Source of the DNA: Seleniivibrio woodruffii
Lineage (GTDB): Bacteria; Chrysiogenota; Deferribacteres; Deferribacterales; Geovibrionaceae
NCBI RefSeq assembly: GCF_029267515.1
Contig: NZ_JAJUIS010000002.1
Coordinates: 124,001-188,000, forward strand
Reading direction: 5' to 3'
DNA: 64,000 bases
Shown here piece by piece: positions 52,165 to 59,165 of this stretch (its first letter is position 1; each line of letters begins with the position of its first letter). A program made the translations under genes and the position numbers. The notes under the pieces were generated by a model, which saw only the letters and a list, made by a program, of their open reading frames with translations, was not told where the DNA came from and made no database searches.

Positions 52165-53478
52165 TTATTCTCCGCTGACAGTCATTTTATCAAAAAGAGC
52201 AGAGGCAGATGTTACCCCCGCATAAGTTCTGTAGTCTTCAAAAACGGCGATAATGCCCCGCAGCAGGTCTTTCAGATTTCCTGAGAGCACAGCTTCACGG
52301 AACGGATGGACAATCTCCCGTCCGCTCATGAGCACACCGGAGATACCGACTGAGAAATCGCCGCTTACGGTGTCTGCCGTATGCATCCCCATAACGTCTG
52401 TGACTTTAACATATTCATTCATAAAATCATAAGGCATTTTATCCGTACTCGCTTTTAAAATAAGGTTGGATGTACCTATACCTATATGTCCGCCTCTGCC
52501 GGTCTGCGCATTTGCCGTGTTGCGCATTCCCATTGCGGATGCTGTGTAGCTGTTGTGGAGGAACGAATCCAGTATCCCGTTTGCAAATATGGGCGTAAGT
52601 CCAGTGTGGTGTCCTTCGTCGTCAAAGTACCTTGAACCGGTTCCGCCGCGCAGCTTAGGGTCGTCAAACAGCGTTAACGCTTCCGAAGCGGCTTTCTTCC
52701 CCAACCTGTCGCCCAATACGCTTATATTCTTGTAAACGTTATCTGCATTGACAAGCTCAATGATAATTTCAAGGAAATCTGCCATTACCAAAGGATTGAA
52801 CAGTACCCCGTATTTACCTGTTTTCAGCCTTTTGGCGCCAAGCAGAGCACATGCAGAGTACGCAGCTTCTTCCGCAGCTTTTGTATAGTTAAGACCTTTA
52901 AGCGAAAAACTGTCCGCCATGCCGGAACCATCCTGCTCGCCCTTATGGTTAGCAATAGCATATGTGTATGAAGAATAGTATGTTTTTTCTGAGTATAGAT
53001 CGTGACAGAACGGGGTGATTATTTTTGTTGATTCTTTTGCAGCGCTGATGACTGACTGCTGAACAGATTTCACTCTTATGTCTGCCGCTTTTGCAGTTTC
53101 AACAGCTTCCAGTGCCATGTCAGCCATTTGTGCTGTGGTCAGCGATTCGAAACAGCCGTCGTTCTGAATAAAGTCTTCGGCATATTCAGGCTTAAACGGA
53201 ATATTATGAATATCCTTCGGCATAGTGTCTATAACTCTTTGGTGTGAAGAGAGAAAAGTTTCTATTATGTCGGTGTTTAAACCGTCTGCGCTCATAGAAA
53301 CAATCCGTCCCTCTTTGAATGCACGGATAACGATGCCAGTTTCTGAGCCTATATCGATGCTTTCAAGGGTTTTACCGTTTAACAGGACGGATTTTGAAAC
53401 AGATTCCGAAACAGTTACAGTGACGTTATCGTAAAAATGGCTGTGATGCTCCAGAATACTCTTTATATCATAGTTCAT
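52165..53478 (-). CDS. pmbA: TldD/PmbA family protein (TldE/PmbA-like)
   Basis: A 437-residue protein of the TldD/TldE protease family. Seen: the N-terminal domain, GKYGVLFNPLVMADFLEIII and the C-terminal VMGMHTADTVSGDFSVGISGVLM (in part), all of the PmbA half. TldE has no metal-binding HExxxH of its own and needs TldD; a tldD gene is not in the window. It overlaps the GNAT gene by ATGA. Confidence 0.92.
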   Translation of the reverse strand: MNYDIKSILEHHSHFYDNVTVTVSESVSKSVLLNGKTLESIDIGSETGIVIRAFKEGRIVSMSADGLNTDIIETFLSSHQRVIDTMPKDIHNIPFKPEYAEDFIQNDGCFESLTTAQMADMALEAVETAKAADIRVKSVQQSVISAAKESTKIITPFCHDLYSEKTYYSSYTYAIANHKGEQDGSGMADSFSLKGLNYTKAAEEAAYSACALLGAKRLKTGKYGVLFNPLVMADFLEIIIELVNADNVYKNISVLGDRLGKKAASEALTLFDDPKLRGGTGSRYFDDEGHHTGLTPIFANGILDSFLHNSYTASAMGMRNTANAQTGRGGHIGIGTSNLILKASTDKMPYDFMNEYVKVTDVMGMHTADTVSGDFSVGISGVLMSGREIVHPFREAVLSGNLKDLLRGIIAVFEDYRTYAGVTSASALFDKMTVSGE

Positions 53479-53924
53479 AATGTCCGTTTCATTGCTATTT
53501 CGTCGCAGTCGGGAAACTTAGCACATTTCAGGCAGTCAGACCATATTTTTTTTGGGAGCTGTTCTTTTTCTATCTCGACAAAGCCGAGCTTGCCGAAAAA
53601 TCCCGGCTGATAAGTCAGCAGAAATGCGTCAGTTATACCGACTTCCCTTGCCATCTGCATCGAGCTTTCAACAACGGCGGTACCTATGCCCTTTTTCGTG
53701 CTGTACTGGCTCACGGCGACGGAGCGTATCTCCGCCAGATTCTCCCATGTCGGGTGCATTGCGCTGCATCCGAGTATCTCGCCGCCTTCATCCCAGACGA
53801 CAAATTCAAGTATCTTTTCGTATATTTCGTTTATGCTGACAGGGAGCATCAGCCCCACTTTCGCATGGGTATTTACAAGGTTCTGGATGTTCTTCGCATC
53901 CGCCATAACGGCTTTTCTTATCAT
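53475..53924 (-). CDS. GNAT acetyltransferase, short ArgA-like
   Basis: A 149-residue acetyltransferase. Seen: acetyl-CoA loop YSTKKGIGTAVVESSM (residues about 78-93), YQPGFFGKLGFVEIEKEQLPKKIWSDC (in part) and the Cys-rich end KCAKFPDCDEIAM. The latter is typical of the stand-alone N-acetylglutamate synthases of several anaerobes (short ArgA), the first step of arginine synthesis. Without arg genes nearby this is a family-based inference. Confidence 0.78.
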   Translation of the reverse strand: MIRKAVMADAKNIQNLVNTHAKVGLMLPVSINEIYEKILEFVVWDEGGEILGCSAMHPTWENLAEIRSVAVSQYSTKKGIGTAVVESSMQMAREVGITDAFLLTYQPGFFGKLGFVEIEKEQLPKKIWSDCLKCAKFPDCDEIAMKRTL

Positions 53925-54316
53925 TTCACGGTTTCCTTGATGAACAGTCTGTAAATCCTTACTGCGGTATCTTTGTCGGGGAGCAGCTCAACGTGTTTCT
54001 TTGCGCTGAAATTGATCTTAATGTTTTCTGCGTTGAACTGCGTGATTGTTATGTAAATTACAGCGTTGTTTGTCCGCGCTTCAATTTTACCGTCTGCAAT
54101 GCTTGAAAGGGTTATCTGTGCGTTCTCGCTGTTGAATATGCCTATAAGCACTTCAAAAGCCTGTTCCTTGGGCATTGTGAAAACGTCTGTAACGGAATCG
54201 TTTGTTGTTGTGTAAACAGCTCCGCCCGCAGCGCCGCCGAATATAAGGGGTGCCGGAACACAGCTATACATAACAAGAGCCGCTGCCGCAACGATAATAA
54301 GTTTATGTAATTTCAT
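53921..54316 (-). CDS. DUF3568 family lipoprotein-like protein
   Basis: A 131-residue exported protein. Seen: a signal peptide ending in an imperfect lipobox (LVMYSC, Cys19), then VPAPLIFGGAAGGAVYTTTND, common in DUF3568 proteins, and a small alpha/beta domain (KEQAFEVLIGIFNSENAQIT). Function unknown. First gene of the long minus-strand run; GAGGA precedes the ATG. A possible promoter (TTGAAA, 15 bp, TATAAA) upstream has a short spacer. Confidence 0.75.
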   Translation of the reverse strand: MKLHKLIIVAAAALVMYSCVPAPLIFGGAAGGAVYTTTNDSVTDVFTMPKEQAFEVLIGIFNSENAQITLSSIADGKIEARTNNAVIYITITQFNAENIKINFSAKKHVELLPDKDTAVRIYRLFIKETVK

Positions 54317-54385
54317 AGCATCCTCACAAAATCTTTATTTATTGAATAGTTTATAGAACAGACAGATTTTTTTCAAGAAAATTCG

Positions 54386-54415
54386 TTGACAAGATAAAAT
54401 GGCAGGGGCTATTAT
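54386..54415 (+). promoter_or_regulatory. Promoter of pyrR-pyrB-pyrC
   Basis: TTGACA, 18 bp, TATTAT; predicted start near 54422, leaving a leader of about 115 nt that contains a leader peptide and a terminator. Confidence 0.78.
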
Positions 54416-54429
54416 CTCAAGGGTGAATG

Positions 54430-54468
54430 ATGACAGAACGGATTAACTTTTTAAACATATCTTTATGA
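54430..54468 (+). CDS. Putative pyr leader peptide (12 codons)
   Basis: ATG ACA GAA CGG ... TGA encodes MTERINFLNISL; an ATG directly before it (54427) would add one Met. AAGGG at 54419-54423 is a usable ribosome-binding site 6 nt from the second ATG. The stop codon ends 7 nt before the terminator stem, so a ribosome at the stop would cover the stem's left arm. The second half of the coding sequence is U-rich, which could pause RNA polymerase when UTP is low. Confidence 0.5.
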   Translation: MTERINFLNISL

Positions 54469-54475
54469 GTACACG

Positions 54476-54515
54476 GCCTTTTAGCCGCCACTGGCGGTTG
54501 AAAGGCTTTTTTTTT
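54476..54515 (+). terminator. Attenuator (intrinsic terminator) upstream of pyrR
   Basis: A 14-bp stem (54476-54489 with 54493-54506, including three G-U pairs), loop ACT and nine T. It lies after the pyr promoter and before the pyrR start, so it must be bypassed for expression. No complementary upstream strand that would form a competing antiterminator was found. Confidence 0.88.
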
Positions 54516-54535
54516 GAATAAACGGAGGCTGAAAA

Positions 54536-55072
54536 ATGTCCGCGAAAGAGATTATGAACAAAGAAGAGATGGCGAGAACCCTGAACAGGATGGTGTTTCA
54601 GATTCTTGAAGCCATCAAAAGCGAAGACGGCTTCTGTCTGGTGGGAATCAGACGCGGCGGCGCTGTGCTTGCAAAGCGCATGGCTGATATTCTGGCAAAG
54701 GAGGGAAAAAAGGATATCAAAATCGGATATCTGGACATCACCCTTTACAGAGATGACCTCACCAGTATACACGACTATCCGGTTCTGCAGAGCACCGAGA
54801 TAGATTTTGACATTACTGGCAGAAACATCGTGCTGGTAGACGACGTTATCTACACCGGAAGAACCACCAGAGCAGCTCTTGACGCTCTCATAGACTACGG
54901 AAGACCAAAAAAGATCCTGCTTGCGGCGTTCATCGACAGAGGACACAGGGAGTTGCCCATTCAGCCTGATTTCACAGGCAGAACAGTGCCTACATCCCGC
55001 AGTGAAATAGTTGATGTTCAGCTTGAAGAACAAGCCGGATGTGATTGTATATTAATAAATAAAAAAGCCTAG
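54536..55072 (+). CDS. pyrR: PyrR bifunctional regulator / uracil phosphoribosyltransferase
   Basis: A 178-residue PRTase-fold protein. Seen: the PRPP loop NIVLVDDVIYTGRTTRA (residues about 97-113), IRRGGAVLAKRM and the C-terminal FIDRGHRELPIQPDFTGRTVPTSRSE (in part), diagnostic of PyrR. In Gram-positive bacteria PyrR binds a leader RNA loop; in many Gram-negative bacteria it does not. No PyrR-binding loop was seen here. GGAGG precedes the ATG; pyrB follows after 18 bp. Confidence 0.95.
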   Translation: MSAKEIMNKEEMARTLNRMVFQILEAIKSEDGFCLVGIRRGGAVLAKRMADILAKEGKKDIKIGYLDITLYRDDLTSIHDYPVLQSTEIDFDITGRNIVLVDDVIYTGRTTRAALDALIDYGRPKKILLAAFIDRGHRELPIQPDFTGRTVPTSRSEIVDVQLEEQAGCDCILINKKA

Positions 55073-55090
55073 AACACAAGGAGTCAAACC

Positions 55091-56041
55091 ATGGCTTACA
55101 AAAGAAAAGACCTTTTGGGGATGAAGGACTTGACCAAAGAGGAGATACTTTATCTTCTGGAAACAGCTCAGAAATTCACTGAAATCAACGAGCGCGACGT
55201 TAAAAAAGTACCCACTCTGAAAGGGAAAACGGTGATAAACCTGTTTTTTGAGCCTTCCACAAGAACAAGAACCTCTTTCGAGATCGCCGGAAAAAGGCTC
55301 TCCGCCGATACCATAAACTTCACTGCGTCCTCCAGCAGTACGACAAAGGGCGAAACCCTTATAGATACTGTGAAAAATATGGAGGCAATGAAATCGGACA
55401 TCTTCGTTGTGCGCCACTCCTACTCCGGAGCGGTTAAGTACATCGCGGAACATACAGACGCAAAAATCATCAACGCCGGCGACGGACTTAACGAACACCC
55501 GACGCAGGCGCTTCTGGATATGCTCACCATCAGACAGAGCAAAGGCAGGCTTGAAGGGATTGAAGTCGCAATAATCGGAGATATCACCCATTCCCGCGTC
55601 GCACGCTCTGATGTGTGGGCTATGACAAAGCTGGGCGTTAACGTCCGTCTTTTCGGTCCCACGACAATGATACCCAAACACTCACAGGTATTCGGCTGCC
55701 GAGTATGCAAATCTATGAACGAAGCTGTCGAAGGCGCCGACGTTATTATAATGCTGCGTATTCAGAGAGAACGTCAGGGTAAGCTGCTTATCCCCTCTAC
55801 AAAGGAATACGCAAAATATTTCGGTCTCACAAAAGACAAACTGGCTCTGGCAAAACCAGATGCGCTGGTAATGCACCCCGGCCCCATCAACCGCGGCGTT
55901 GAGCTTATGAGCAACGTTGCCGACGGCGACAATTCAGGAGTTCTGAAACAGGTGACAAACGGCGTTGCCGTGCGTATGGCTGCTCTTTACATTCTTGGCA
56001 TAGGAAACAACAAGGGAGGAATTGATGAAAACGCTTCTTAA
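55091..56041 (+). CDS. pyrB: Aspartate carbamoyltransferase catalytic subunit
   Basis: A 316-residue enzyme that joins carbamoyl phosphate and aspartate. Seen: [18 protein letters not shown] (carbamoyl-phosphate site, residues about 50-68), [34 protein letters not shown] (in part HPTQ) and [11 protein letters not shown]. No pyrI regulatory subunit follows. It overlaps pyrC by 17 nt; AAGGAG precedes the ATG. Confidence 0.97.
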   Translation: MAYKRKDLLGMKDLTKEEILYLLETAQKFTEINERDVKKVPTLKGKTVINLFFEPSTRTRTSFEIAGKRLSADTINFTASSSSTTKGETLIDTVKNMEAMKSDIFVVRHSYSGAVKYIAEHTDAKIINAGDGLNEHPTQALLDMLTIRQSKGRLEGIEVAIIGDITHSRVARSDVWAMTKLGVNVRLFGPTTMIPKHSQVFGCRVCKSMNEAVEGADVIIMLRIQRERQGKLLIPSTKEYAKYFGLTKDKLALAKPDALVMHPGPINRGVELMSNVADGDNSGVLKQVTNGVAVRMAALYILGIGNNKGGIDENAS

Positions 56042-57302
56042 AAACTGCAAAATTGTCAATCATGATAAGGTCACAGAGGGCAATGTCCTGATAGACGGCG
56101 AAATCATAGCCTCCGTTACGGCACATGCAGACGAAAAAGCGGATAAGGTCATCGACTGCAAAGGGAAATATGCAGTTCCCGGTCTGATAGATCTCCACGT
56201 TCATTTCCGTGACCCCGGACTGGAATACAAAGAGGACATCACTTCCGGCGCGAAAGCTGCCGTTGCAGGAGGCGTTACGGCCGTATGCCCCATGGCGAAC
56301 ACAAAGCCAGTGAACGACAACAGGATAGTGACTGAATACATGATAAGAAAGGCTCAGTCTGACGGACTCATAGACCTTTTCCCAATCGGAGCAATGACAA
56401 AAGGTATGGAGGGCGAAGAACTTACAGAAATGGGCGATATGACCGAGGGCGGAGCCATAGGCTTTTCGGACGACGGCAAACCCGTTTGCAGTGCAGAAGT
56501 TTTCCGCCGCGCCGCCGAATACGCATCGCAGTTCGGTTCTTTCGTGATAAGCCACGCAGAGGACAAGAGCCTTGCCGGAGCGGGAGTTATCCACGAAGGC
56601 GAAGTTTCCGCCATTACAGGGCTTAAAGGCATTCCTTCAGAATGTGAGGAGGTCATGGTCGCCCGTGATATCCTGATGTCAAAGCTGACAGGCGCCCATG
56701 TCCACATCTGCCATATCAGCTCCAAAGGTACACTTGAACTGATCAAATGGGCTAAATCCATGGGGTATAACGTAACTTGCGAAGTTACCCCCCATCATTT
56801 CACATTGACCGAGCAGGAACTTCTGACCTACGATACCAACTGCAAAATGAACCCTCCCCTGCGTGCACAGGAGGACGTTGACGCGCTTATCGAAGGGCTT
56901 AGAAACGGCGACATCGACTGCATCGTTACCGACCACGCCCCACATCATCCCGATGAAAAGGCGCAGGAGTTCGACCTTGCACCGTTCGGCATAACAGGAC
57001 TTCAGACGATGCTCCCCCTCTCTCTCGCACTTGTTGAAAAAGGTGTGATAGATATGCCTGCTTTCGTAAGGCTTACGTCTTATAATCCTGCTAAACTCAT
57101 CAAAAAGACGGACAGAGGCGAGATAGCCGTCGGCAAACTGGCTGACATCGCCATTGTTGATCCGGAACTGGAGTACGTTTTTGACCTTACCCTTAACAAA
57201 TCAAAATCAGTCAATACTCCGTACATGGGTAAAAAACTGAAAGGCGCTGCGCTTTACACGATTAAAAGCGGAAAGGTAGTTTTCGAATTTCCTATGAACT
57301 GA
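56025..57302 (+). CDS. pyrC: Dihydroorotase (class I)
   Basis: A 425-residue zinc amidohydrolase. Seen: [20 protein letters not shown] (HxH, residues about 54-73), [49 protein letters not shown] and [12 protein letters not shown]. Active-type class I, with all metal ligands present, unlike the inactive PyrC' partner of some ATCases. The start is ATG 56025 (GGAGG 5 nt upstream). A terminator follows 10 bp after the stop. Confidence 0.97.
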   Translation: MKTLLKNCKIVNHDKVTEGNVLIDGEIIASVTAHADEKADKVIDCKGKYAVPGLIDLHVHFRDPGLEYKEDITSGAKAAVAGGVTAVCPMANTKPVNDNRIVTEYMIRKAQSDGLIDLFPIGAMTKGMEGEELTEMGDMTEGGAIGFSDDGKPVCSAEVFRRAAEYASQFGSFVISHAEDKSLAGAGVIHEGEVSAITGLKGIPSECEEVMVARDILMSKLTGAHVHICHISSKGTLELIKWAKSMGYNVTCEVTPHHFTLTEQELLTYDTNCKMNPPLRAQEDVDALIEGLRNGDIDCIVTDHAPHHPDEKAQEFDLAPFGITGLQTMLPLSLALVEKGVIDMPAFVRLTSYNPAKLIKKTDRGEIAVGKLADIAIVDPELEYVFDLTLNKSKSVNTPYMGKKLKGAALYTIKSGKVVFEFPMN

Positions 57303-57312
57303 TAAAGATATG

Positions 57313-57346
57313 CCGCCGGATGAAATATTCCGGCGGTTTATTTTAT
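57313..57346 (+). terminator. Intrinsic terminator after pyrC
   Basis: CCGCCGGA (57313-57320), loop of 8 nt, TCCGGCGG (57329-57336), then TTTATTTTAT. It overlaps the stop codon of the converging binding-protein gene. Confidence 0.85.
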
Positions 57347-58420
57347 CATTGAAACCCCTTTGTCAGAGAATATTATCTGCCTGAAAACCGGTGTGGTTTC
57401 ATACATCTTGCCATAAATATCGTTTCCTGTGAACTCCGCGGAAACGGCGTCCGCAGTTGTTTTCATATTAGTGTTTCCGAAAATATCAGGGAATATTATT
57501 GTCCCGATGTAATAAGCGTTTATGAATAGATTTTCATAGTGCGCCGCGTACCTGTTGTAAGGCAGGATTGTATATACCCTGTTGTTTTTTATCGCCGGAA
57601 TGTTCCTGAAAAGTGCCTTATTTGCGGCGTAGTCCTGTTTCAGCTTATCCAGCATGGTATATTCGACAAAAAAGTAGTCCGGTTTTGCCTCAACCAGTTC
57701 GTTCAGGCTTATTTCGGAATACGGGATGGTGGATCTGAGATCTGATCCTATGCTCATATGATTCAACATTCGAAGATATGTGTAGCATTTTTCAACCGTA
57801 TAGCTTGCTTTAGATGGTTTATACTGCTGGGAGAGAATGAAAAGTTTCTTTTTCGGTGCGTCCTTTGTCTTTTCTATAAGCTCTTTTCTGGTTTTCGCCA
57901 TAAAGTTCATGATATCCTGCATATCTTTCTGTTCATCAAGGATATAACCTGTCAGCCTTATGGATTGGAGGATTGCATCAAAGTGGAGATATCCTGTTTC
58001 AGAACAGTTCATTGCGGCAACAGGAATTTGAACGGACTGAGCGAGTTTTTCAACCTGCTTTTCGTTTAAACCTGAAACCAGAATGATGTCGGGATCTGCT
58101 GCTTTGATGGATGCGTAATCCGGAGCGAAGTTATAGAACGACCTGAATATTGGCGGCATTTTATCGTATCCCTCAGGATAGATACATGAACAATACTTAT
58201 GCACTTTTCCCATAGATGGTGATAAGTCTTGTGTTACCAATTGTTTGGAGTAGTCTGCATATTCGGTTAAAGCGGAACTTCCCGGTCCCACAGCCGAAAT
58301 TTTTCTGATCTTATCCGGGACATAGACCTCTCTGCCGCAGGCGTCAATAACCTTGAAGTTGTCAGCAAGTGAGTAGCCGGACATTGCGAAAAGCACTATG
58401 ACAATAAATAATTTAAACAT
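57338..58420 (-). CDS. Orphan ABC substrate-binding protein, iron-siderophore/cobalamin type
   Basis: A 360-residue periplasmic protein with a Sec signal peptide (cleavage near SLA-DNF). Seen: VIDACGREVYVPDKIRKISAVGPGS (in part), typical of FecB/FepB-like proteins, NFAPDYASIKAADPDIILVSG, and RNIPAIKNNRVYTILPYNRYAAHYEN (in part). Cysteines include a CSC pair (HKYCSC, residues about 75-80), unusual in this family. No permease or ATPase gene is adjacent; the importer at 35365-37763 could be shared. Its promoter holds a palindrome (58465). Confidence 0.85.
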   Translation of the reverse strand: MFKLFIVIVLFAMSGYSLADNFKVIDACGREVYVPDKIRKISAVGPGSSALTEYADYSKQLVTQDLSPSMGKVHKYCSCIYPEGYDKMPPIFRSFYNFAPDYASIKAADPDIILVSGLNEKQVEKLAQSVQIPVAAMNCSETGYLHFDAILQSIRLTGYILDEQKDMQDIMNFMAKTRKELIEKTKDAPKKKLFILSQQYKPSKASYTVEKCYTYLRMLNHMSIGSDLRSTIPYSEISLNELVEAKPDYFFVEYTMLDKLKQDYAANKALFRNIPAIKNNRVYTILPYNRYAAHYENLFINAYYIGTIIFPDIFGNTNMKTTADAVSAEFTGNDIYGKMYETTPVFRQIIFSDKGVSMIK

Positions 58421-58454
58421 TGCACACCGTATGAGACGATAATATCGGAATAAT

Positions 58455-58484
58455 TATATACCCGCAATACAAATGTATTGACAA
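58455..58484 (-). promoter_or_regulatory. Promoter of the orphan binding protein
   Basis: Read on the minus strand: TTGTCA, 18 bp, TATATA (TATAAT lies 2 bp further). The start is near 58448. The spacer is filled by the palindrome 58465-58480, a classical repressor position. On the plus strand the same -35 bases read TTGACA, but only a weak -10 follows. Confidence 0.55.
58465..58480. promoter_or_regulatory. Palindromic operator candidate
   Basis: CAATACA-AA-TGTATTG, a perfect 7-2-7 inverted repeat in the 106-bp divergent spacer, overlapping the -35 hexamers on both strands. The repressor is unknown; no regulator gene is adjacent. It does not match the usual Fur box. Confidence 0.6.
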
Positions 58485-58526
58485 AAAAAGCGTCCGAGTG
58501 TTCAACTTCACACGGAGGTTCGCAAT

Positions 58527-58973
58527 ATGACAGAAGAAACAATTGACAAAGCTGCGGAAGCCGCTGTACGCCTTTTTAAAAGCGGATATTCCTGCTCCGA
58601 GGCAGTACTTCTTGCGTTTGAAATGAATACTGAAAAAAAGTTTTCTGAAGATGCAAAACGCGGTATGAGCGCCTATGTTGAAGGTCTCAGCGGTTCAGGC
58701 TGCGTTTGCGGCGCCCTTGCCGGAGCAGTATTTGTTTTAAGCACCATGGGTGGCAGACTCAGCACAGACGAACCCATAAATAAACTGAAACATGCCGTAA
58801 GCACACTTCACGACGATTTCCGCAAAGAGTTTTCAAGCGCCTGCTGCCGCGTGATAACCGCTAAGTCTGCAAAGCTGTTCGGTATAGGCAAGTTCAACAC
58901 CTGCCCTCTCACAGTTGAGTTCTGTATCAGAAAAATAATGATTCTTGCTTCAGAAAACGAATGGATAAAGTGA
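58527..58973 (+). CDS. C_GCAxxG_C_C family protein
   Basis: A 148-residue helical, probably redox-active or metal-binding protein. The family motif is visible: GSGCVCGALAG (residues 56-66), with Cys23, Cys106-Cys107, Cys126 and Cys133 completing the C...C..C pattern. Family members occur mainly in anaerobes; some precede or fuse to redox proteins, but the function is not established. The ATG has GGAGG about 9 nt upstream. Sharing an operator with an iron-type binding protein hints at a metal or redox link. Confidence 0.9.
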   Translation: MTEETIDKAAEAAVRLFKSGYSCSEAVLLAFEMNTEKKFSEDAKRGMSAYVEGLSGSGCVCGALAGAVFVLSTMGGRLSTDEPINKLKHAVSTLHDDFRKEFSSACCRVITAKSAKLFGIGKFNTCPLTVEFCIRKIMILASENEWIK

Positions 58974-58974
58974 C

Positions 58975-59052
58975 AAAAAAAATCCCGGTTACATGCTTTA
59001 AGGGGGGAGGAGGGATAAAGCATAGAAATAACCGGGCAATAGTCTGTTTGGT
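58975..59052 (-). ncRNA. Candidate small RNA with anti-Shine-Dalgarno loop
   Basis: Predicted transcript of about 78 nt on the minus strand, with its own promoter (59059-59086). It has a short 5' tail and then a hairpin with two 8-bp helices (59029-59036 with 58984-58991; 59016-59023 with 58993-59000), an asymmetric internal loop, and a 15-nt C-rich apical loop (59001-59015) that includes CCUCC. The stem is followed by A and eight U, a proper intrinsic terminator. The loop is complementary to the GGAGG ribosome-binding sites used by many genes here. cimA, upstream on the same strand, has its own terminator. Confidence 0.5.
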
Positions 59053-59058
59053 ATTTTT

Positions 59059-59086
59059 ATTATAGTCTTCTTTATATAATTTTCAA
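59059..59086 (-). promoter_or_regulatory. Promoter of the candidate small RNA
   Basis: Read on the minus strand: TTGAAA, 16 bp, TATAAT. It lies in the gap between the cimA terminator and the RNA hairpin and serves no protein-coding gene on that strand nearby. Confidence 0.55.
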
Positions 59087-59126
59087 CTGAAATCGTAAGA
59101 TATGTCAAATATTCAGCGGTATTAAA

Positions 59127-59161
59127 TGAAAAAAGCCGCTCCCTGCAGGAAGCGGCTTTGT
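59127..59161 (-). terminator. Intrinsic terminator after cimA
   Basis: Read on the minus strand: AAAGCCGCT arm (59151-59159) pairs with AGCGGCTTT (59132-59140), with an inner CCTGCAGG palindrome, then six T. It begins 6 bp after the cimA stop. Confidence 0.85.
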
Positions 59162-59165
59162 TTTG

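Noticed and set aside
54422-54475. PyrR-binding RNA loop in the pyr leader
   Set aside because: No match to the conserved loop and no antiterminator strand complementary to the attenuator's left arm was found by eye; a covariance search would be decisive.
58971-59036. UGA of the C_GCAxxG_C_C gene followed 10 nt later by a strong hairpin, like a bacterial selenocysteine element
   Set aside because: Read-through would add only 14 unrelated residues with no CxxU-type motif, the protein already has normal length, and the hairpin works better as a minus-strand terminator with eight U.
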